Below, one piece after another: positions 50,633 to 59,103 of a stretch of 64,000 bases of DNA (positions are counted from its first letter, which is position 1; each line of letters starts with the position of its first letter). Origin of the DNA: Sandaracinus amylolyticus. GTDB taxonomy: Bacteria > Myxococcota_A > Polyangia > Polyangiales > Sandaracinaceae. The DNA lies in the NCBI RefSeq assembly GCF_000737325.1, contig NZ_CP011125.1, positions 124,001 to 188,000 on the forward strand, read 5' to 3'. The notes beneath the pieces were generated by a model. That model had not been told where the DNA came from. It saw only the letters and a list, made by a program, of their open reading frames with translations, and searched no databases. The position numbers and the translations under genes were made by a program.

Positions 50633-51901
50633 ATGGAGCGACTGCGGCGGGTGGCGTGTGTGATCGCGATCGGTGCGCTGATGGGCGCGTGTGGGAGCGG
50701 CACCAGCCAGTCCCCGACCGAGCGCGGCCCGTCGGCGCACAGCACCGAGCCGCTCGTCACACCGGACGACGACGCGCCCGCACCCGTCGCGCAGCCCGAG
50801 CCGATCGCGCAGCCCGAGCCCGCGACGACGCCGGAGCCCGAGCCCGTCGCGCAGCCCGAGCCCACGCCGGTGCAGACGACGACACCGCCGTCGCGTGATC
50901 GCTTCGCGTTCTTCGTCAGCGGTCACAGCCTCACCGACGACCCGCTCGCCGATCGCATCGTCGACATCGCGCGCGGCCTCGGTGTGAGCGCGCAGTACAA
51001 CGAGCAGATCGGCATCGGCTCGCCGATCCGCCTGCGCACCCGCGGCATGGACGATCGCCCCGGGCTCTGGGCGGGCTACCGCACCGGCAAGAACCGCGGC
51101 GGCACCGAGGGCCTCGACGTGATCGCGGAGCTGCGCGCGCCGCGCACCATCGAGGGCCGCTACGACGCGCTGATCATCACCGAGCGCCACGACCTCGTCG
51201 ACGTGCTGATGTGGGAGAACACGGTGCGCCACCTGCGCCACTTCCACGATCGCCTCACGGCCGGGAACCCGCAGGCGACGACGTACCTCTACGAGTCGTG
51301 GCTGGGCGTGCGCGACCTCGCCGATCCGCGCGACTGGATCGCGTACGAGCGCGCCGCGCAGCCGGTGTGGGACTGCGTCGCGGATCGCGTCGAGCTCTCG
51401 CTGCGCGACGAGCGTCGCCCGTCGCACGTGCGCTCGATCCCGACCAACGCCGCGCTCGCGCTGCTGGTCGAGCGTGCGGTCGCGGGGCGCGTCGACGGCC
51501 TGCGCGGCGCGAACGCGCGCGCGATCACGCAGCGCATCTTCCACGACGACGTGCACATGACCCCGCTCGGCGTGTACTTCGTCGCGCTCGTCACCTCGGC
51601 GGTGGTGCTCGAGCGCTCGCCGGTCGGCGCGCCGGTGCCGCCGGGGATCGAGCCCGCGCTCGCCGCGTCGCTCCAGTCGATCGCGTGGGAGGCCGCCCGC
51701 GCGCACGCCGCGCGCACGCCGCGGACGCCCGCGCAGTGCCGGGCGCTGATGCGCGACTCGTTCTGCGCGCAGTACGGCGCGTACACCCGGCGCACCGACG
51801 GCGTCGAGAACTGCCGCCGCACGTTCGCCGACGGGAACGCCGAGGGCCCGTTCCACCACGATCCGGCGTCCGACGCGTCGCGCTGGTTCGCGGCGCCGTG
51901 A
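50633..51901 (+). CDS. Lipoprotein with SGNH-hydrolase-like domain
   Basis: A 422-residue lipoprotein (lipobox MGAC20). Residues about 45-85 are a proline-glutamate linker of PEPIAQPEP/PEPVAQPEP repeats. The domain then begins FAFFVSGHSLTDDP, with S99 as candidate nucleophile of a GDSL-like block, and ends with IFHDDVHMTPLGVYFVAL, resembling the DxxH block of SGNH esterases. A C-terminal Cys-containing segment (CRALMRDSFCAQYG) follows. GGAGGA precedes the ATG, with TACGCT about 40 nt upstream. The enzyme class is inferred from these two blocks only; the Gly and Asn blocks are less clear. Confidence 0.68.
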   Translation: MERLRRVACVIAIGALMGACGSGTSQSPTERGPSAHSTEPLVTPDDDAPAPVAQPEPIAQPEPATTPEPEPVAQPEPTPVQTTTPPSRDRFAFFVSGHSLTDDPLADRIVDIARGLGVSAQYNEQIGIGSPIRLRTRGMDDRPGLWAGYRTGKNRGGTEGLDVIAELRAPRTIEGRYDALIITERHDLVDVLMWENTVRHLRHFHDRLTAGNPQATTYLYESWLGVRDLADPRDWIAYERAAQPVWDCVADRVELSLRDERRPSHVRSIPTNAALALLVERAVAGRVDGLRGANARAITQRIFHDDVHMTPLGVYFVALVTSAVVLERSPVGAPVPPGIEPALAASLQSIAWEAARAHAARTPRTPAQCRALMRDSFCAQYGAYTRRTDGVENCRRTFADGNAEGPFHHDPASDASRWFAAP

Positions 51902-51943
51902 CGACGGATATTTCGGTTCACGGCGCGTCCTGGTTCGTGGGGA

Positions 51944-52315
51944 ATGCGCCGCATGCTCCGGACGCTGTTCCCAGCGCTGGCGTGCGTCGCGTTGCTCGTG
52001 CTCGCGCCCGTGTGCCGTCGTTCCCAGACACGCCCACTCGCAGCGGCGAGCGTCGCTTGCAGCCCACCGTGCTCTCCCGGCTTCGCGTGCGTCCCGCCCG
52101 GCGCGTGCATTCCCGTGTGCACGCCGGCGTGCGAGCCGGGCTGGGCGAGCTCGAACGGCAGCTGCATCCCGCTCTGCAACCCGGGGTGCGGACCGGGCAC
52201 GCACTGCGCCGAGGATCGCGTCTGCCGTCCCGGCGCAGCGCTTCCGCCGCGCGGCGGTGAGCCCACGCAGGAGTGGTGGCCCGCGCCGCCGCAGCACCCG
52301 GGCTCGGGCGCGTGA
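51944..52315 (+). CDS. Small exported Cys-rich protein
   Basis: A 123-residue protein with a hydrophobic N-terminus (TLFPALACVALLVLAPVC) followed by CSPPCSPGFACVPPGACIPVCTPACEPGW and CNPGCGPGTHCAEDRVC (in parts), i.e. regularly spaced Cys pairs like knottin or EGF fragments. The lipobox is poor (APVC), so it may be secreted or membrane-anchored. First gene of a four-gene operon: its stop overlaps the next start as GTGA. Confidence 0.68.
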   Translation: MRRMLRTLFPALACVALLVLAPVCRRSQTRPLAAASVACSPPCSPGFACVPPGACIPVCTPACEPGWASSNGSCIPLCNPGCGPGTHCAEDRVCRPGAALPPRGGEPTQEWWPAPPQHPGSGA

Positions 52316-53328
52316 GGGCCGCGCTCTCGGTCCTCGCCGCGATCGCGCTCGCGGGGTGCATCTGCGGTCCGGGCGAGACGCTCTGCGAGGGTCGCTGCGT
52401 CGATCTGCACAGCGATCTCGAGAGCTGCGGCGGCTGCGGCTTCACGTGCTCGACGGCGTGCGTCGACGGCGCGTGCCTGCCGGGGCGCCGGTGCGACTCG
52501 ATCGCCGACTGCGACGACGGGCTCGCGTGCAATGGTCGCGAGGGTTGCGTCGGCTTCGTCGGTGGGGTCGCGACGTGTCGGGCGGGCGAGCCCGTGGTCT
52601 GCGACGACGGCGTGATGTGCACGCGTGATCGCTGCGCCGAGCCCTCGGGAACGTGCGAGGCGGTGCCCGACGACACGCGCTGCTCGGGCGGTCGCTGCAC
52701 CGGCGAAGGCGTGTCGGGCTGCGCGTTCGCGTGCGCGCGAACGCCGTGCGGCGTCGTCGAGCCGCAGTGTGGATGTGCCGACACCGAGGGCTGCTACCTC
52801 GGCGACGACGGCGCCGCGTGCCTGCCCGCGGGCTTCCTCGAGGAAGGCGCGCCGTGCGCGACGGTCAACGACTGCCGTCCCGGCCTCGCGTGCGCCGACT
52901 GGTCGATCGACCTCGATCGCCCGGACGTCCGCTGCGTCGCGCTCTGCTCGGAGCACTCGGACTGCGCGAGCCGCGTGTGCGCGACGACCGGCGTCCCCGG
53001 GGTCTCGGAGCGTGTCGGTCGATGCGGATCGAATTGCCGCCCTCACGATCACGGCAGCTGCTGGAACGACATGGCCTGCGTGGTGCTCGGGACGTCGACG
53101 CTCACCTGGACGCAGTGCGTGAGCGGGTACGGCACCGCGCGACAGGGCGAGCCCTGCGAGACGGACGCGAGCTGCGCGCCCGAGCACGTCTGCATCCGCA
53201 CCGACGTGGGGCTCCGCTGCGCGCACTGGTGCCGCAGCGCCGCCGACTGCCCGTCGACGTCGCACTCCTGCTGGCCGCTCGACCCCGAGGTCGTGCTCGC
53301 GGGCGTCTCCTACGGAGTCTGTCTCTGA
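52312..53328 (+). CDS. Cys-rich lipoprotein with Stig1-like N-terminus
   Basis: A 338-residue lipoprotein with GTG start and lipobox LAGC16, immediately followed by CGPGETLCEGRCVDLHSD-LESCGGCGFTC, a Stig1-like Cys unit also found at the start of the RCC1 protein in this operon. The rest has about 40 cysteines in DxDC/CxxGxxC patterns (CDSIADCDDGLACNG, CATVNDCRPGLACAD, CETDASCAPEHVC), probably all in disulfides. Function unknown; surface binding is plausible. Its start overlaps the previous stop (GTGA) and its stop overlaps the next start (TGATG). Confidence 0.77.
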   Translation: MRAALSVLAAIALAGCICGPGETLCEGRCVDLHSDLESCGGCGFTCSTACVDGACLPGRRCDSIADCDDGLACNGREGCVGFVGGVATCRAGEPVVCDDGVMCTRDRCAEPSGTCEAVPDDTRCSGGRCTGEGVSGCAFACARTPCGVVEPQCGCADTEGCYLGDDGAACLPAGFLEEGAPCATVNDCRPGLACADWSIDLDRPDVRCVALCSEHSDCASRVCATTGVPGVSERVGRCGSNCRPHDHGSCWNDMACVVLGTSTLTWTQCVSGYGTARQGEPCETDASCAPEHVCIRTDVGLRCAHWCRSAADCPSTSHSCWPLDPEVVLAGVSYGVCL

Positions 53329-55049
53329 TGCGCCGCTCCACGTGCTGGTCGCTCCTGATCACGCTGCTGCTCGGCGCGCGCATCGCGTCCGCGCAGGACG
53401 CCGTGCCACCGACCGACGCGCCCGCCGCGGCAGTCGCGCCGCCGAGCGATCCGCTCGGGTACTCGACGATCGATCGCGCGACCGTGCGCGTGTTCGCGGT
53501 GCGCGGCGTCGACGCGATGCGCATCGACAGCCAGTCGGGCCGAGCGCGCATGCTCGCGACACCCGACGCCGGCCACGGCAGCGGCGTCCTCGTCGATCCG
53601 AGCGGCATCGTGGTCACCGCCGCGCACGTCGTGTCCGACGCAGCGCTGCTCGCGGTGTGGGTCCCGGGGCACGACCGCGCGTTCCCCGCTGCCGTGATCC
53701 ATCGCGACACCGAGCGCGACATCGCGTTCCTCGCGGTCGGCGCGACGTTCGAGTCCTTCGTCGCGCTCGAGGAGCGACCGGCGCTCCACGTGCGACAAGA
53801 GGTGCACGCGATCGGCTATCCGCTCGATCCGCGCCGCACCGATCCGCAGTCGAGCCGCGGCATCGTGTCCGGCGTGCTGCCCGAGGGCTTCCTGCAGCTC
53901 GACATGGCGCTCAACCCGGGCAATTCGGGCGGTCCGCTGATCGACGCGGACGAGCGCATCGTCGGCTTCGTCGTCGCGCGCGGGAACCCCGAGGCCGGCG
54001 TGCAGAGCATCGGGTTCGCGCAGCCGGTCGGTCCGGTGATCGAGCTCCTCCGCGCCCACGTGACGGGCTCGAGCGCGCTCGAGACGGCGCGCGCGCGGCT
54101 CACGGACGGCGCGCGCTCCACGGAGATCGCGGATCTCGTCGCGCTGCTGGTGCGCGTCGGCGCGCACGAGCTCATCCGCGACGTGATCGCGGTGCTCGAC
54201 GACGGGCGCCACAGCGAGATCCTCGATCGGCTGCGCCGGCTCTCGGAGTCGACGCAGGACCCCGAGGTGCTCGCGCTCACCGCCGCGTACTTCTGGGACG
54301 CCGCGGCGGTCGTGCTCGAGCGCGCCGGCGGTGCGATGCGCGCGTCGCAGCTCCCCGAAGGTCCGGAGCGCACGCTCGTGATCGAGCTCCTGCGTCGCTC
54401 GGTCGCGCTCTGCCATCGCGCGGCGCAGCTCGATCCGCTGTTGCCGCGTCGCGCGCCGTTCGTCGCGCGCGTCGTCTACTACTTCGACGCGGAGCCGCAC
54501 GACGAGGCGCCGCAGGTCATCACGCCGGTCGTCGCGGTGACGCCCGACACGACCGTCGACGTGCCCGCGCCGCCGGCGATCACGCCCGCGCGACCGCCCT
54601 CGCCGTATCGCGATCCGCGCGTGCTCTACCGGTTCGGCATCGCGGCGCTGACCGCGCCGAGCGGCGGCTTCGCGCTCGACGTCGGCGCCGCGTCGTTCGG
54701 CGTCGCATGGTCGCCCGCCACGCTGCGCCTCGGGCTGCTCGCGCTCGACGCGCGCATCGGCGGCACGTTCACCGGCGGAAGCTGGAGCGGCGAGGGGCTC
54801 TTCTCCGCGCACTTCGACGTCGGCGCGACGGTGCGGCTCGGCGAGCGCTACGGCGCGGCGATCGGCGCCGCGTGGACGCCGGGCGGGCTGTGGAGCGGGC
54901 AGGCGAGCGGGCTCACCGTCGCGGGTTGGCGCGCGTTCGCGGGCGTGCAGCTCGACGTCGCGACCGTCGGCCTCGGATGGCGCGGGATGCAGCTCGATCG
55001 CGCCCCCGCGTTCCACGCGCTCGAGGCGTACGTGGAGCTCGGCTGGTGA
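53328..55049 (+). CDS. Trypsin-like (HtrA-type) serine protease with C-terminal beta domain
   Basis: A 573-residue exported protein with a signal peptide ending ASAQ near residue 23. The chymotrypsin-fold domain (about 45-245) has the full triad: H100 in VVTAAHVV, D131 in ERDIAFLAV and S200 in NPGNSGGPL. No PDZ domain is visible. A helical middle (about 250-390) is followed by a C-terminal beta-rich region (about 430-573: RFGIAALTAPSGGFALDVGAASFGV, ending VELGW) resembling a small outer-membrane barrel. This suggests a protease displayed on or tethered to the outer membrane. It sits between two Cys-rich lipoproteins in the operon. Confidence 0.85.
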   Translation: MRRSTCWSLLITLLLGARIASAQDAVPPTDAPAAAVAPPSDPLGYSTIDRATVRVFAVRGVDAMRIDSQSGRARMLATPDAGHGSGVLVDPSGIVVTAAHVVSDAALLAVWVPGHDRAFPAAVIHRDTERDIAFLAVGATFESFVALEERPALHVRQEVHAIGYPLDPRRTDPQSSRGIVSGVLPEGFLQLDMALNPGNSGGPLIDADERIVGFVVARGNPEAGVQSIGFAQPVGPVIELLRAHVTGSSALETARARLTDGARSTEIADLVALLVRVGAHELIRDVIAVLDDGRHSEILDRLRRLSESTQDPEVLALTAAYFWDAAAVVLERAGGAMRASQLPEGPERTLVIELLRRSVALCHRAAQLDPLLPRRAPFVARVVYYFDAEPHDEAPQVITPVVAVTPDTTVDVPAPPAITPARPPSPYRDPRVLYRFGIAALTAPSGGFALDVGAASFGVAWSPATLRLGLLALDARIGGTFTGGSWSGEGLFSAHFDVGATVRLGERYGAAIGAAWTPGGLWSGQASGLTVAGWRAFAGVQLDVATVGLGWRGMQLDRAPAFHALEAYVELGW

Positions 55050-56680
55050 TGCGCGCACGGCTGTCGTCGATCGCGCTCGCGTGGGCCCTCGCGTCGTGCG
55101 TGTGCGGGCCGGGACAGAGCCTCTGCGGCGATCGATGCGTCGACCTCGCGAGCACGCCGACCGACTGCGGCGCGTGTGGGCGCGCGTGCCCGACGCCGTG
55201 GACCTGCGAGCGCGGCGAGTGCGCGCCCCCGCCGGGCGTGTGCCGCACGCCGTGCGGCGCCGGCGAGGCGTGCGTCGACGGCGTCTGCGTCTGCGCTGCG
55301 GGCCTGACGGACTGCGGCAACGCGTGCGTCGATCTCGCGCGCGACCCGTCGAGCTGCGGCGCGTGCGGCGAGCCGTGTCCGGCCGGCGCGTCGTGCGAAG
55401 GGGGCGCGTGCGTGTGCCCGCCGTCCGCGCCCGACACCTGCGACGGCGCGTGCGTCGATCTCACGACCGACGTCGCGCACTGCGGCGCATGCGGCACCGC
55501 GTGCCCCGAGACCGCGCGCTGCGCGAGCGGCGCGTGCGCGTGCCCCGGCGCGCTCGCGCTCGCGTGCGACGGCGCGTGCGTCGACGGCGCGACCGACCCG
55601 CGCCACTGCGGCGCGTGCGGCAGCGGGTGCACGATCGAGTGCGACGGCGGCGCGTGTCTCTCGGTGCGCGAGGTCGCGATCGGCGGCTCGCACGTCGTGG
55701 TCCTGATGAGCGACGAGGTGCCGTGGACGTGGGGCTACAACGTCTACTGCCAGCTCGGCGACGGCACGTGCTCCACCCGCGGCGAGCGCCCCGAGCGCGT
55801 GTATCCGCTCGATCGCATCAGCCAGATCACGGCGGGGCAGGGCCACACCTGCGCGCGCGTCGGCGGCGAAGCGTACTGCTGGGGATGGAACGAGGACGGA
55901 CAGCTCGGCGTCGGCAACACCGAGTTCGCGTACCGCAGCGCGCTCCGCATCTTCACCGCGGGCGTGGCGGAGATCGACGCGGGCTACCGCACGACGTGCG
56001 TGCGCGGCGTCGACGGAACCGTCTGGTGCTGGGGCGACGAGCAAGAGGGGCTCGCCGCGTCGCCGGGCGCCGGCGCGATCTCGACGCCGGTGCAGTGGAG
56101 CACGTTCGACGACGTGATCGACGTCGACGTCGGCGGCGAGGTCTGCGTGCGGCGCGCGAGCGGCGCCGTGCACTGCAGCGCGTTCGGCAGCGAGGGATCG
56201 TGGCCGCGCGAGGTCCCGGCGTGGCACGGCGCGTCGCAGGTCGCGGTCGGCAGCGAGCACGCGTGCGCGATCGTCGCGGGCTCGGTGTCGTGCACCGGGC
56301 GCAACCGCTACGGACAGATCGGCAACGGCGCGGTCTCCTCGACGGCGTGGGTCGCGCCGACGACCGTCCCGGTCGGCGAGACGGTGGTCGAGATCGCGCT
56401 CGCGACCAGCACGACCTGCGCGCGCGGCGCGAGCGGTCGCGTGTACTGCTGGGGCTCGGGCTACGACGAGCTCACCGGTCCGTTCGGCGACCGCGAGACG
56501 CCCACGCCGCAGCCGATCCCGTCCACGGCCGGCGCGCAGCGTCTCGTGTGCGGGATGTCGACGTGCTGCGTGCACTTCGGCGGCACCGACCTGCGCTGCT
56601 GGGGCAACGACTACAACGGCGAGCTCGCGGACGGCATGTTCCGGGAGGATCGCGACACGCCGTACCCCGTGCAGTGGTGA
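55049..56680 (+). CDS. Stig1-like Cys-rich lipoprotein with RCC1-type propeller
   Basis: A 543-residue lipoprotein (lipobox LASC17). Residues 17-210 hold four Stig1-like units (CVDLASTPTDCGACGRAC, CVDLARDPSSCGACGEPC, CVDLTTDVAHCGACGTAC, CVDGATDPRHCGACGSGC). Residues about 215-543 are RCC1/BLIP-II-like propeller blades with GGxHxxxL.....vwcWGxNxxGQLGdG (ITAGQGHTCARVGGEAYCWGWNEDGQLGVGN, seen in pieces, is the clearest). These are binding scaffolds; BLIP-II relatives inhibit enzymes. As last gene of the protease operon it might recognise a substrate or control the protease, which is inference. Start overlaps the protease stop (TGATG). Confidence 0.84.
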   Translation: MRARLSSIALAWALASCVCGPGQSLCGDRCVDLASTPTDCGACGRACPTPWTCERGECAPPPGVCRTPCGAGEACVDGVCVCAAGLTDCGNACVDLARDPSSCGACGEPCPAGASCEGGACVCPPSAPDTCDGACVDLTTDVAHCGACGTACPETARCASGACACPGALALACDGACVDGATDPRHCGACGSGCTIECDGGACLSVREVAIGGSHVVVLMSDEVPWTWGYNVYCQLGDGTCSTRGERPERVYPLDRISQITAGQGHTCARVGGEAYCWGWNEDGQLGVGNTEFAYRSALRIFTAGVAEIDAGYRTTCVRGVDGTVWCWGDEQEGLAASPGAGAISTPVQWSTFDDVIDVDVGGEVCVRRASGAVHCSAFGSEGSWPREVPAWHGASQVAVGSEHACAIVAGSVSCTGRNRYGQIGNGAVSSTAWVAPTTVPVGETVVEIALATSTTCARGASGRVYCWGSGYDELTGPFGDRETPTPQPIPSTAGAQRLVCGMSTCCVHFGGTDLRCWGNDYNGELADGMFREDRDTPYPVQW

Positions 56681-56739
56681 CGAGCGCGCGCAGCAAGATC
56701 CTCCTGGTCCCGGCGCGCCGCGCGCGATAGCTCGAACGG

Positions 56740-57135
56740 ATGGCATCCATCCGACGAGAGATCTCGATCGACGCGCCTGCCGATCGTGTGTGGGGCGCGT
56801 TCCGTGACGTGGGCGCGGTGCACACGAAGCTCGCGAGGGGCTTCGTCACCGACTGCCGCCTCGAGGACGGCGCGCGCGTGGTCACGTTCGCGAACGGCTT
56901 CGTCGCGCGCGAGCTGCTCGTCGACGTCGACGACGCGCGCCGCCGCATCGCGTACTCCGCGCGCGCCGAGCGCATCGCGCACCACCACGCCTCGTTCGAG
57001 GTGATCGCCGAGGGCGACGCGCGCACGCGCGTGATCTGGGTCGCCGACGTGCTGCCGAACGAGATGGCGGGCCCGATCGCGGCGATGATGGACCAGGGCT
57101 GCGCCGCGATGAAGAAGACGCTCGAGAGCGCGTGA
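56740..57135 (+). CDS. SRPBCC (START-like) family protein
   Basis: A 131-residue protein of the polyketide cyclase/START helix-grip fold: MASIRREISIDAPADRVWGAFRDVGAVHTKLARGF begins with the usual strand and 'aPadrVW..l.D' motif, and it ends with a long helix (GPIAAMMDQGCAAMKKTLES). It binds a hydrophobic ligand; the identity is unknown. No signal peptide. TAGCTC lies 6 nt before the ATG, suggesting its own leaderless promoter after the operon. Confidence 0.82.
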   Translation: MASIRREISIDAPADRVWGAFRDVGAVHTKLARGFVTDCRLEDGARVVTFANGFVARELLVDVDDARRRIAYSARAERIAHHHASFEVIAEGDARTRVIWVADVLPNEMAGPIAAMMDQGCAAMKKTLESA

Positions 57136-57163
57136 CGTCTCCATCGCGGCGCGCCCGCGCGCG

Positions 57164-57523
57164 TCACTCCATGCAGACCGCCTCGACGTTGTGCCCGTCG
57201 GGGTCGAGCAGGAACGCCGCGTAGTAATTCGGCGCGTAGTCGGCGCGCACGCCGGGCGCGCCGTGGTCACGCCCGCCCGTGTCGACGCCGGCCGCGTGGA
57301 AGCGATCGACCGCGCGTCGATCGCTCGCGCGCAGCGCGAGGTGCGCCGTCGTGGTCACCGTGTCGCTCGCATACAGCCACAGCGCGGGCGCGTCCTTCGG
57401 GCCGAAGCCCGCGCTCGTCGAATCGTGTGCGCAGAGCACATATCCGAGCGGCGCGAGCGCCGCTTCGTAGAAGCGCACGCTGCGCGCGAGATCCTTCACC
57501 TTCAGTCCGACGTGATCGATCAC
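57164..57523 (-). CDS. VOC family protein
   Basis: A 119-residue single-module glyoxalase-fold protein: IDHVGLKVKDLARSVRFYEAALAPLGY at the start and YYAAFLLDPDGHNVEAVC at the end, with His and Glu at the usual metal positions (H near residue 4, E near 115). GTG start. It lies 35 bp downstream of the AraC regulator on the same strand, so it is probably part of that unit. The substrate is unknown. Confidence 0.82.
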   Translation of the reverse strand: MIDHVGLKVKDLARSVRFYEAALAPLGYVLCAHDSTSAGFGPKDAPALWLYASDTVTTTAHLALRASDRRAVDRFHAAGVDTGGRDHGAPGVRADYAPNYYAAFLLDPDGHNVEAVCME

Positions 57524-57558
57524 GAGAGCCCTCCGTGGTTTCGAGAGAGGCTCGTGTG

Positions 57559-58392
57559 TCAGATCGCGTTGCGCGCCTCTTGGCAGATCTTGCGGCGCCC
57601 GCGCGCGACGTCGCGATACGCACGCGGCGTGAGCCCGGCCGCGCGCCGGAACGTGCGCACGAAGTTGCTGAGATCGCCGAAGCCCACGTCGAACGCGATC
57701 TCCGCGATCGCGCGATCGCCCTCCGAGAGCGCGTGCGCCGCGCGGCGGATGCGCGCGCGCACGAGGTACTGGTGCGGCGTGACGCCGACGACGCTCGAGA
57801 ACACGCGCAGGAAGTGGAACGGGCTCAGATCGACCTCGCGCGCGGTGCGCTCGAGATCGATCTCCTCGCGCGAGCACGCATCGAGGAAGAGCGCGGCGTC
57901 GATCGCGCGCCGGCGATCGCGCGCGCCCGCCTTCGTCGGTGTGGGCGTGCGGCCGAGCGCGAGCGCGACGAAGCGATGCGCCAGCGCGAGCCCGATCTCG
58001 TCGAGCCCCACGTCGCTCGCGCCCGACGCCGCCGCCTGCGCGAGCTCGCCGAGCACGACGATCTCGGGCAGGGGCGGCAGCGCCGCGACGCGCGTGAACG
58101 CATCACCGAACGCGCCGACGAGCGCGGGCGAGAGCTGGAACGACAGGCACTCGTCCCCGCACGCGTGCTCGTGGCTGCACACGTACTCGTCGCCGGGACG
58201 GCCGACGAGCACCGAGCCCGGGACCAGCTCGTGCCGCACGCCGCGCGTGCGATATCCGAACGTGCCCTTGCGGACGTACGCGAGCGTGTGCGCGCGATGC
58301 TGCTCGGGGAACGGCACGCTGCCGAGCCCGACGGTGCATCGGTAGTCGATCACCGAGAGCATCGCGCACTGCATGAGGGCTCGCGCCGGCAT
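57559..58392 (-). CDS. AraC family transcriptional regulator
   Basis: A 277-residue regulator with an N-terminal cupin-like sensor domain (LAYVRKGTFGYRTRGVRHELVPGSVLVGRPGDEYVC) and a C-terminal double helix-turn-helix (about 165-265: LERTAREVDLSPFHFLRVFSSVVGVTPHQYLVRARIRRA, then IAFDVGFGDLSNFVRTFRRAAGLTP). Cysteines near the sensor (CSHEHACGDEC) could bind metal or react. A TAGGAT hexamer sits 6 nt before the ATG, so the mRNA is probably leaderless. It likely controls the VOC gene that follows. Confidence 0.88.
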   Translation of the reverse strand: MPARALMQCAMLSVIDYRCTVGLGSVPFPEQHRAHTLAYVRKGTFGYRTRGVRHELVPGSVLVGRPGDEYVCSHEHACGDECLSFQLSPALVGAFGDAFTRVAALPPLPEIVVLGELAQAAASGASDVGLDEIGLALAHRFVALALGRTPTPTKAGARDRRRAIDAALFLDACSREEIDLERTAREVDLSPFHFLRVFSSVVGVTPHQYLVRARIRRAAHALSEGDRAIAEIAFDVGFGDLSNFVRTFRRAAGLTPRAYRDVARGRRKICQEARNAI

Positions 58393-58398
58393 CGCGCG

Positions 58399-58404
58399 AT
58401 CCTA
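58399..58404 (-). promoter_or_regulatory. -10-like hexamer TAGGAT
   Basis: On the minus strand TAGGAT is separated by 6 nt from the araC-family ATG. Confidence 0.5.
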
Positions 58405-58448
58405 CCTCCCGCAGCGGGTCCGGAGCGGCTTGGCGAAAGTTGCGATCG

Positions 58449-59078
58449 TCAGCGCTTGCGGCGCACCAGCCGGAGCCGGCCGTTCTCGCCAGCGCACCAG
58501 AAGCCGCCGTCGCGCGTGCCCTCGATGCCGGCGACGCGCGGGACCGGCACGCGCATCGCCTCCTCGACCGTGCCGTCCTCGCCGAGCCGCCGCAGCTCGC
58601 ACGGCTCCCCGTCCTTCATCGTCCCGTGCCACAGCGCTCCGTCGATCACCGACACGCCGGTCACGAATCGATCCGACGTCAGCGTGCGCACCACCTCGCC
58701 GGTCTTCGCGTCGACCTTGTGGATGCGCGCGCCGCGGCCCTGCCCGATCCACAGGTGCCCGTCGGCCCACGCCATGCCGGTGTCGTCGCCCTTGCCCGGC
58801 GCGGGCATCGTGCGCACCACCCGACCATCGCGCGGATCGAGCACCAGGATCGTGCCCTTCGCGAGCTGGTAGAGATGCTCTCCGTCGAACGCGGTGCCCG
58901 CGTCCGCCGCGCCCACCGGCAGACGGCGCACCACCTCGTCGCGCGCGGGATCGAACGCGACCAGCTCTCCGTCGCGCGCGAACCACACGAGCGCGTGGTC
59001 GATCGTCACGCCGTGCATGCGCCCTCCGTCGGCGACCGGCACCACCTCGCGCACCACCTCTGCTTCGCTCTGCATCAT
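58449..59078 (-). CDS. Cytoplasmic beta-propeller protein
   Basis: A 209-residue protein with propeller blades of WxxxxDGxLxAFDPxxxExVRRLPVG type (LVWFARDGELVAFDP, HLYQLAKGTILVLDPRDGRVVRTMP, HLWIGQGRGARIHKVDAKTGEVVRTL, GFWCAGENGRLRLVRRK), similar to PQQ-like or SMP-30-like domains but short. No signal peptide. A strong GGAGGTGA precedes the ATG-ATG start. It is 25 bp downstream of the TPR/winged-helix regulator on the same strand, so probably co-transcribed and perhaps related in function. Confidence 0.72.
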   Translation of the reverse strand: MMQSEAEVVREVVPVADGGRMHGVTIDHALVWFARDGELVAFDPARDEVVRRLPVGAADAGTAFDGEHLYQLAKGTILVLDPRDGRVVRTMPAPGKGDDTGMAWADGHLWIGQGRGARIHKVDAKTGEVVRTLTSDRFVTGVSVIDGALWHGTMKDGEPCELRRLGEDGTVEEAMRVPVPRVAGIEGTRDGGFWCAGENGRLRLVRRKR

Positions 59079-59103
59079 CGCGTCACCTCCTACGAAGAGC
59101 GAT

